Assembly (NCBI GenBank): GCA_031401035.1
Contig: JANNRA010000055.1
Span: 1-19,193 of the forward strand
Direction of reading: 5' to 3'
DNA: 19,193 bases
Source of the DNA: JANNRA01 sp031401035
Lineage (GTDB): Bacteria; Desulfobacterota; Binatia; HRBIN30; CADEER01
Position numbers and translations under genes: made by a program. This document shows positions 14,877 through 19,193 of the stretch, in pieces (position 1 is the first letter of the stretch; each line of letters begins with the position of its first letter). The notes under the pieces are model-generated. The model saw only the letters and a list, made by a program, of their open reading frames with translations, was not told the origin of the DNA and searched no databases.

Positions 14877-16073
14877 TCATCCCTCGATGCGCTGCTTGCG
14901 CACGAGGAACGGGACCTCGACGAAGCGGTAGGTCAGCGCCGCGCAGCCGACGATCGCCAGGCTGATGGCGAACAGCGCGGCGGCGGCGCCCGGCGTCCAG
15001 GCGGTGAACGTGCCGGGCAGCAAGGCGCGCAGTCCGAAGATGGCAATCACCAACAGGGGCACGTGCAGCAGAAAGATCGAGTACGATAGGCGGCCGAGGC
15101 GATCGAAGACGGAGTTGACGAGCAGCCCCTTGGCGCGCAGCGGGGCGAGCAGGAGCGCCAGGACGACCCCCATCCAGCACACGGCCTCGGCGAGCCGCCA
15201 AGTCGGCCGAGTATCGGCTTCGCCGGGCCCCAGGGACAGCGTCCAGCGCAACAAACTGGCGAGCGCGACGAGGCAGGCGGCGAGGCCCAGGTCAGCCCCG
15301 CCGCGCGCCAGCAGTGGCCGGCGTCCGAACCAGATGCGCACCGCCTCGCCGCAGCGCTGGTGCACGGCGGCAGCCACGATACCTGCCGCGAAGAGTGGGG
15401 CACGCCCGAACACCGACGCATTGAGCCTGATCTGCCCGGCGATCGAGCCGGCCCGCAGATGCCCTGTAAGATAGGCGCCATAGGCGAGCGCGCCCAGCAG
15501 CAGCGCCAGCAACCCGAGGCGCTGCCGCCTCGGGGAGCCGCTGAGAACGGCGAGCAGCGGCAGCAGCAGGTAGAACTGCACCTCGGTCGCCAGACTCCAC
15601 CATGCGACGCTGTAGGGCCACAGCGCGGTGCCGAAGTCGATCACGGCATTGAGGAACACCAGGCACCCGGCGCCGGCGATCAGCGGTGCCGGGCTGCCCG
15701 TGGTCAATGAGTTAATGACGGCCGCTGCCGCGACCACCAGCCAGTAGAGCGGCAGGATGCGCAGCGCGCGGCGCCGGAAGAAATCGCGGATCGAGACGCG
15801 CGGCCCGCCGGCCAGGGCGGCAAGGAACGGCAGCGACAGGAGGAACCCGCTGAGCACGAAGAACAGGCTGACGCCGGTATGACCGGCGCGCACGAAGGCG
15901 ACTGGTAGCCAGAGCGGCGCGCCCGTCGCGGCGGGTACCGTGCCCGAACGCAGGATGCCGTCGGCGTGAAAGAGGAACACCAGCAAGATGGCTAGCCCTC
16001 GCAGCGACTCGAGTTCGGGGAAGTAGGCGCGCGAACGACGCGTCCCCGCCGGGCGCTCGGGTTGCTCCGCCAC
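14877..16073 (-). CDS. Acyltransferase 3 (OafA/YrhL-like) membrane protein, copy B
   Basis: I chose GTG 16073 (398 residues). The open frame continues upstream to 16406, but that part is antisense to rfbD and has no acyltransferase features. The family pattern begins at once: FPELESLRGLAILLVFLFHADG with the presumed catalytic His36, HTGVSLFFVLSGFLLSLPFLAALAGG, RRRALRILPLYWLVV, VAWWSLATEVQFYLLLPLL, LGRLSYSIFLLHVPLLVI and the end VEVPFLVRKQRIEG. About ten membrane helices are expected. The likely role is O-acylation of a sugar on a lipid-linked or surface glycan. It is paralogous to copy A at 8356-9609, and the two bracket the minus-strand gene run. It is divergent from rfbD with 103 bases between. 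Confidence 0.88.
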   Translation of the reverse strand: MAEQPERPAGTRRSRAYFPELESLRGLAILLVFLFHADGILRSGTVPAATGAPLWLPVAFVRAGHTGVSLFFVLSGFLLSLPFLAALAGGPRVSIRDFFRRRALRILPLYWLVVAAAAVINSLTTGSPAPLIAGAGCLVFLNAVIDFGTALWPYSVAWWSLATEVQFYLLLPLLAVLSGSPRRQRLGLLALLLGALAYGAYLTGHLRAGSIAGQIRLNASVFGRAPLFAAGIVAAAVHQRCGEAVRIWFGRRPLLARGGADLGLAACLVALASLLRWTLSLGPGEADTRPTWRLAEAVCWMGVVLALLLAPLRAKGLLVNSVFDRLGRLSYSIFLLHVPLLVIAIFGLRALLPGTFTAWTPGAAAALFAISLAIVGCAALTYRFVEVPFLVRKQRIEG

Positions 16074-16139
16074 GGCGCTGATGCTTGCCGCGTACCACGC
16101 CCGCCCGCAAGCGGTCGGCGCGCGGCACGCCCCATCGCG

Positions 16140-16168
16140 TTGCCGGAGTCGGACGCCTGCGCTAGGTA
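16140..16168 (+). promoter_or_regulatory. Weak candidate promoter of rfbD
   Basis: TTGCCG (16140-16145) and TAGGTA (16163-16168) are 17 bases apart, and ATG 16177 begins nine bases past the -10, again suggesting a very short or absent leader. No Shine-Dalgarno sequence precedes this ATG. The -10 match is poor, and the layout is kept mainly because it repeats at two other plus-strand genes here. Confidence 0.25.
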
Positions 16169-16176
16169 CCGCGCCC

Positions 16177-17049
16177 ATGCGACATGCGGTCATCATCGGG
16201 TCCACGGGGCAGCTCGGTACCGACCTGGCGCCGGCGCTGGCGGGATTCCGCGTCACCGGCCTGGCGCACGCCGACCTCGACGTCGAGGACGCCGCCCAGG
16301 CGCGCGACGCGCTCACCCGATTGGCGCCGGACGTGGTCATCAACACCAGCGCCTTCCACAAGGTCGACGTCTGCGAGGATGAACCCGCCGCCTCCTTCGC
16401 CGTCAACGCCAGCGGCGCCTACGGCCTGGCGCGCCTGGCGGCGGAGCTCGACTTCACCCTCGTGCACTTCAGCTCCGACTACGTCTTCTCCGGCGCCGGC
16501 AGCACCCCGTGTCGCGAGACCGACCGGCCGGATCCGATCAGCGTTTACGGCGCCTCGAAGCTGGCCGGCGAGACGCTGGTGTGCGCCTACGCGCCGCGCC
16601 ACTACGTCATCCGCACCACCGGCCTGTACGGCGTCGCCGGCGCCAGCGGCAAGGGCGGCAACTTCGTCGAAACCATGCTGCGCCTGGGCAAGGCCGGCGC
16701 GGTGCGCGTCGTCGACGACCAGGTGATGACGCCGACGGCGACCGCCGATCTCGCCGCCGCCGTCGCCGCGCTGCTGCGGCGCGAGGCCGAGGTCGCCTAC
16801 GGCCTGTACCACCTCACCAACGGCGGCCAGTGCTCCTGGTACCATTTCGCCAAGACGATTTTCGCCCAGGCCGGCCTGACAGTGGACCTGACGCCGATCA
16901 GCAGCGCCGAGTCGGGCTCGAAGGCGCGCCGCCCGGCCTTCTCGGTGCTCGACCACGGCAAGTGGATGGCCGCCGGCTTTGCCGAGTTGCGGCCGTGGAG
17001 CGAGGCGCTCGCCACCTATCTGCGTGCCAAGGGACACGTGTCCGCCTGA
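16177..17049 (+). CDS. rfbD: dTDP-4-dehydrorhamnose reductase (RmlD)
   Basis: The 290-residue protein from ATG 16177 has the NADP(H)-binding motif GSTGQLG (8-14), the ADLDVEDAAQ and DVVINTSAFHKVDVCEDEP (52-70) stretches typical of RmlD, FSSDYVF (98-104) and the catalytic YGASK (124-128), followed by VIRTTGLYG and a later WYHFAKTIFAQAGL. RmlD reduces dTDP-4-dehydro-L-rhamnose to dTDP-L-rhamnose, the last step of rhamnose donor synthesis. A frame extending upstream to 16081 is open but lacks family sequence. The other three pathway genes (rfbA, rfbB, rfbC) are not in the window. The downstream glycosyltransferase starts 13 bases after its stop and probably uses the product. Confidence 0.9.
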   Translation: MRHAVIIGSTGQLGTDLAPALAGFRVTGLAHADLDVEDAAQARDALTRLAPDVVINTSAFHKVDVCEDEPAASFAVNASGAYGLARLAAELDFTLVHFSSDYVFSGAGSTPCRETDRPDPISVYGASKLAGETLVCAYAPRHYVIRTTGLYGVAGASGKGGNFVETMLRLGKAGAVRVVDDQVMTPTATADLAAAVAALLRREAEVAYGLYHLTNGGQCSWYHFAKTIFAQAGLTVDLTPISSAESGSKARRPAFSVLDHGKWMAAGFAELRPWSEALATYLRAKGHVSA

Positions 17050-17062
17050 GGCGGCTGTGACG

Positions 17063-17995
17063 ATGTCAGACACGCACGCTCCCCGCATCGCCGCGGTCGT
17101 GGTCAACTGGCGCCGCCCGCAGGCCAGCCGCGCCGCCCTCGCGGCGCTGGCCGAGGTCGGCGCCCCCGGCTGCTTCCCCGTCGTCGTCGAGAACGGCAGC
17201 GACGACTTCAGCGACGCCGAGTTGGCGCGCACGCCCGGCGGCCGCCGCGTCGTCAGTCCGAGCAACGTCGGCTTCGCCGCTGGCGCCAACCTCGGCATGC
17301 GCGCGGCGCTCGACGCCGGCGCCGACTGGGTGTGGTTCGTCAACGACGACGCGGCGCCGGAACCGGGCGCGCTGGCGACCCTGCTCGCCGCCGCGGCGCT
17401 GCCGCCGCACCCGCAGGTGCTGGGGCCGAAGATCGTTCAGGCGGACCACCCCGAGCGTATCGACTCGGTCGCGGTCACGCTCGACCTGGCGAGCGGCGCC
17501 ATGCGCCTGCTCGGCCACGACGAGGTCGACCGCGGCCAGTATGACGCCCTCGGCTACGCGCCGCTCGCCGTCAGCGGCTGCGCGCTGCTGGTCAGCCGCC
17601 GCGCCTGCCTGCAGCTGGGCGGCTTCGAGGAGGCCTACTTCGCCTACTTCGAGGACATCGATCTGTGCCTGCGCGCCCGCCTCGCCGGCATGCACGTCGC
17701 GGCGGTGCCGGCGGCGCGCGTGCGCCACGACCGCCCGCCGACGCAGGCCGGCCGGCAGTCGCCGAGCAGCCTGTACTACTCGGTGCGCAACCACCTGGTG
17801 GTGATCGCGCTGTTCTGTCCGCAACCGCCGTGGCTGACGCGCCTGCGCAGCCTGCGCGTCCTCGGCCGCTACCTGAGCTTCGCGGCGCTGCGCAGCGGCG
17901 CCGCCGCGCCGGCGGCGCTGCGCGCCGTGCGCCGCGGCGTGCAGGATTACCAGCGCGGCGCCATGGGCGCCGCCCCTGCCGACCTCGGCAACTGA
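17063..17995 (+). CDS. Family 2 glycosyltransferase, probable rhamnosyltransferase (WbbL-like)
   Basis: I chose ATG 17063 because GAGG lies ten bases upstream and the protein then begins MSDTHAPRIAAVVVNWRRP. GTG 17057 is two codons earlier. The 310-residue protein has the GT2 marks VVVNW (11-15), VENGSDD, NVGFAAGANLGMR (68-80), FVNDDA (92-97, metal-binding Asp pair), SGCALLVSRR (171-180) and YFEDIDLCLR (195-204). This set is typical of WbbL-type transferases, many of which move rhamnose. The 13-base gap from rfbD supports L-rhamnose as the donor sugar, but the acceptor is unknown. The protein is soluble or peripheral, with a basic C-terminal region. Confidence 0.87.
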   Translation: MSDTHAPRIAAVVVNWRRPQASRAALAALAEVGAPGCFPVVVENGSDDFSDAELARTPGGRRVVSPSNVGFAAGANLGMRAALDAGADWVWFVNDDAAPEPGALATLLAAAALPPHPQVLGPKIVQADHPERIDSVAVTLDLASGAMRLLGHDEVDRGQYDALGYAPLAVSGCALLVSRRACLQLGGFEEAYFAYFEDIDLCLRARLAGMHVAAVPAARVRHDRPPTQAGRQSPSSLYYSVRNHLVVIALFCPQPPWLTRLRSLRVLGRYLSFAALRSGAAAPAALRAVRRGVQDYQRGAMGAAPADLGN

Positions 17996-18007
17996 GCCGC
18001 CGGACAT

Positions 18008-18045
18008 CGGCCACGTGGGCGAGCCCACGCCCATGTAGGTGGCCG
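18008..18045 (+). terminator. Nested inverted repeat after the rhamnosyltransferase gene
   Basis: CGGCCAC (18008-18014) pairs with GTGGCCG (18039-18045). Nested inside, GTGGG (18015-18019, or CGTGGGC from 18014) pairs with CCCAC (18024-18028) around CGAG. It begins 13 bases past the stop codon at 17995 and may end transcription. No U-tract is present. Confidence 0.35.
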
Positions 18046-18155
18046 GCGCTCACGCAGGCAGGCCGGCGCCGCGCTGATCGTGGGCTTGAACGCAGCTCGA
18101 CGGCGGCGCACTGGTGGCCTGTCCCGGTGGGTTCGGGAGCGCTGCTGCTGCGACT

Positions 18156-18200
18156 CCCTCACCCTGCCCCTCTCCCGGCGGGAGAGGGGCAGGGTGAGGG
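18156..18200. repeat. Perfect 21-bp inverted repeat with a 3-base loop
   Basis: Bases 18156-18176 and 18180-18200 are exact reverse complements around the loop GGC. The arm reads CCCTCACCCTGCCCCTCTCC followed by C. This motif resembles an intergenic hairpin element that I recall in many GC-rich proteobacterial and metagenomic genomes (REP-like). Between two converging genes it could also act as a two-way terminator or RNA-stabilising stem. Confidence 0.65.
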
Positions 18201-18298
18201 GATCCCAAGGGATCGCTGCCGACGGGAGAATCACCTCCCCACAGCCCGCGCCCTCCATGCGGGCGAGTCCCCCGGGCGGGGCCGCGGCAACCGGCGGG

Positions 18299-19193
18299 TC
18301 AGCGGCGGCGCACCACGAGGAACGCCGTGCAGGGCGTCGCGGCCGGGTCGGCGGCGAGCGCCCGCTCGCGCTGCAGCAGCCGCTCGAGCAGCGCCGGCTC
18401 CTCGCGCTCCAGCCCCGCAACATCGAGATAGAGGAAGAGCGGGAAGAGGCGTCCGTCGAGCTGCTCCTCGACGACCTCGAAGCGCGCCCGCGCCGCGGTG
18501 AGAATCTCGTCCGAGCGCACCGCACGGAACGGCGCGATGGCGGCCGGGTCGGCTGCTTCGATGCCCCGGCCGGCGTCGAGGCGAAAGCGCGCCGGGACCT
18601 CGGCGAGGGCGGCGTTGACCAACGCCAGGCGCGCCGCCGTGAAGGCATGGCGCCGCTCGCCGATGTAGCTCACCAACCCGCACAGGCCGTTCGGACGCAG
18701 CGCCTGGGCGATCTCGTCGAAGACATACTCGAGGTTGAGCAGGCGAAAGACGCCGCTGCCGCCGAGCACGGCGTCGTAGTGCTGGCGCGGCAGGGTGAGG
18801 AAATTGAGATCCTGTTGCTGCAGGCGCACACGCTCGCCGTAGCCGGCGAGACGCTCGCGCAGGCGCGTCAGACGCTGCGCGCTCGCCTCGACGACGTCGA
18901 GCGTGCGGCTGCCGCCGGCGCGCAGCCACGCCTCCGCCTCGTCCTCGCCGTCGCCGGCGAAAAGGGCGACGCGCGCGAAGGGTCCGCGCGCCGCGAAGGT
19001 CTCGATCGCCGAGCGCCGCGGGTCGCCGGTGCGGACCCGGTTGGTCATCGCCGCCTCCCCCGCCAGGCGCTGCGTGAACACCGGCGCCAGCCGCCAGCCC
19101 TCCTCCCAGGCGAGATCCTCGGCGGCGCGCGCCTGGTAGATCGGATCGGCGGGCGTGACGCGCAGCGACGCGAGCCGCCGCGGCGGCGCCGCC
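18299..19193 (-). CDS. Class I SAM-dependent methyltransferase, 5' end beyond the window
   Basis: The frame runs open to the window edge, giving 297 residues without the start. GTG 19081 is a possible internal start, but the upstream residues (PADPIYQARAAEDLAWEEGW) match the usual N-terminal helix of methyltransferases that carry a following GDPRRSAIE segment, so the gene most likely begins outside. The nucleotide-binding site reads RVALFAGDGEDEAEAWLRAG followed by LDVVEAS, a degenerate form of the usual LDLGCGDG motif. LQQQDLNFL, YDAVLGGSGVFRLLNLEYVFDEIAQALRPNG and GLVSYIGERRH follow the class I fold. The C-terminal third contains FRAVRSDEILTAA and a Leu/Arg-rich helix. The substrate is unknown; related proteins often occur in glycan or O-antigen gene groups, which fits the rest of the window. 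Confidence 0.8.
   Translation of the reverse strand, partial: AAPPRRLASLRVTPADPIYQARAAEDLAWEEGWRLAPVFTQRLAGEAAMTNRVRTGDPRRSAIETFAARGPFARVALFAGDGEDEAEAWLRAGGSRTLDVVEASAQRLTRLRERLAGYGERVRLQQQDLNFLTLPRQHYDAVLGGSGVFRLLNLEYVFDEIAQALRPNGLCGLVSYIGERRHAFTAARLALVNAALAEVPARFRLDAGRGIEAADPAAIAPFRAVRSDEILTAARARFEVVEEQLDGRLFPLFLYLDVAGLEREEPALLERLLQRERALAADPAATPCTAFLVVRRR

Larger units (their letters stand above)
17996..18298. other. 303-base convergent intergenic region
   Basis: This stretch lies between the end of the glycosyltransferase gene (plus) and the end of the methyltransferase gene (minus). It holds a nested inverted repeat (18008-18045) and a long perfect hairpin (18156-18200). I find no convincing open reading frame, tRNA or mobile-element gene in it. 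Confidence 0.7.

Noticed and set aside
16074..16406. Upstream extension of acyltransferase B to 16406
   Set aside because: The extra 111 codons are antisense to the rfbD start and encode no acyltransferase feature; the family pattern starts right after GTG 16073.
1..19193. Genomic island or mobile element
   Set aside because: No integrase, transposase, tRNA, terminal repeat or clear composition break is visible; apart from the hairpin at 18156-18200 nothing suggests mobility.

Overview
The window is very GC-rich, and almost every strong reading frame shows the high third-position G+C expected of a GC-rich bacterial chromosome. It looks like the chromosome of an uncultured environmental bacterium. 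The combination of a secreted protein with a DNRLRE-type N-terminal domain, long Thr/Pro linkers and cysteine-rich domains with a dense set of glycan-modifying genes reminds me of metagenomic Candidatus Binatia (former Deltaproteobacteria). That placement rests on memory of family style and is not proven here. I see no rRNA, tRNA, CRISPR array, transposase or phage gene.

Left part (1-4144, minus strand): a broken copy of a cysteine-rich surface-protein domain (85-1240, three frame changes), a small possible lipoprotein (1249-1626), and a large intact secreted protein (1694-4144) made of signal peptide, DNRLRE/CBM96-like domain, Thr/Pro linker, uncharacterised Cys-containing domain, second Thr/Pro linker and the same cysteine-rich C-terminal domain that is broken next door.

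Middle part (4254-8326): a multi-pass GT-C glycosyltransferase with C-terminal TPRs (TMTC/O-mannosyltransferase-like, plus), an FkbM-family methyltransferase (minus), and a DPM1-like family 2 glycosyltransferase fused to a SAM methyltransferase (plus). Together these could make a polyprenyl-phosphate sugar and move it, outside the membrane, onto protein. The Thr/Pro linkers of the divergently transcribed secreted protein are attractive acceptor sites (inference).

Right part: a run of six minus-strand genes read from 16073 down to 8356: acyltransferase 3, phytanoyl-CoA-dioxygenase-like 2-oxoglutarate oxygenase with a helical N-terminal extension, extended SDR epimerase, a 76-residue orphan protein, a 906-residue B12-binding radical SAM enzyme with two winged-helix-like N-terminal segments, and a second acyltransferase 3. 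The last four genes are tightly packed (25-bp gap, 14-bp overlap, 4-bp overlap), and a candidate internal promoter lies in front of the epimerase. This looks like a tailoring pathway for a glycan, glycolipid or small peptide, with unknown product. Divergent from it are dTDP-4-dehydrorhamnose reductase (rfbD) and a WbbL-like rhamnosyltransferase candidate (16177-17995, plus). A 303-base convergent intergenic region with a perfect 21-bp hairpin separates these from a class I methyltransferase (18299 to the window edge, minus, 5' end missing).

The parts most worth a second look are the radical SAM operon with its coupled small protein, and the possible protein O-glycosylation module facing the Thr/Pro-rich secreted protein.
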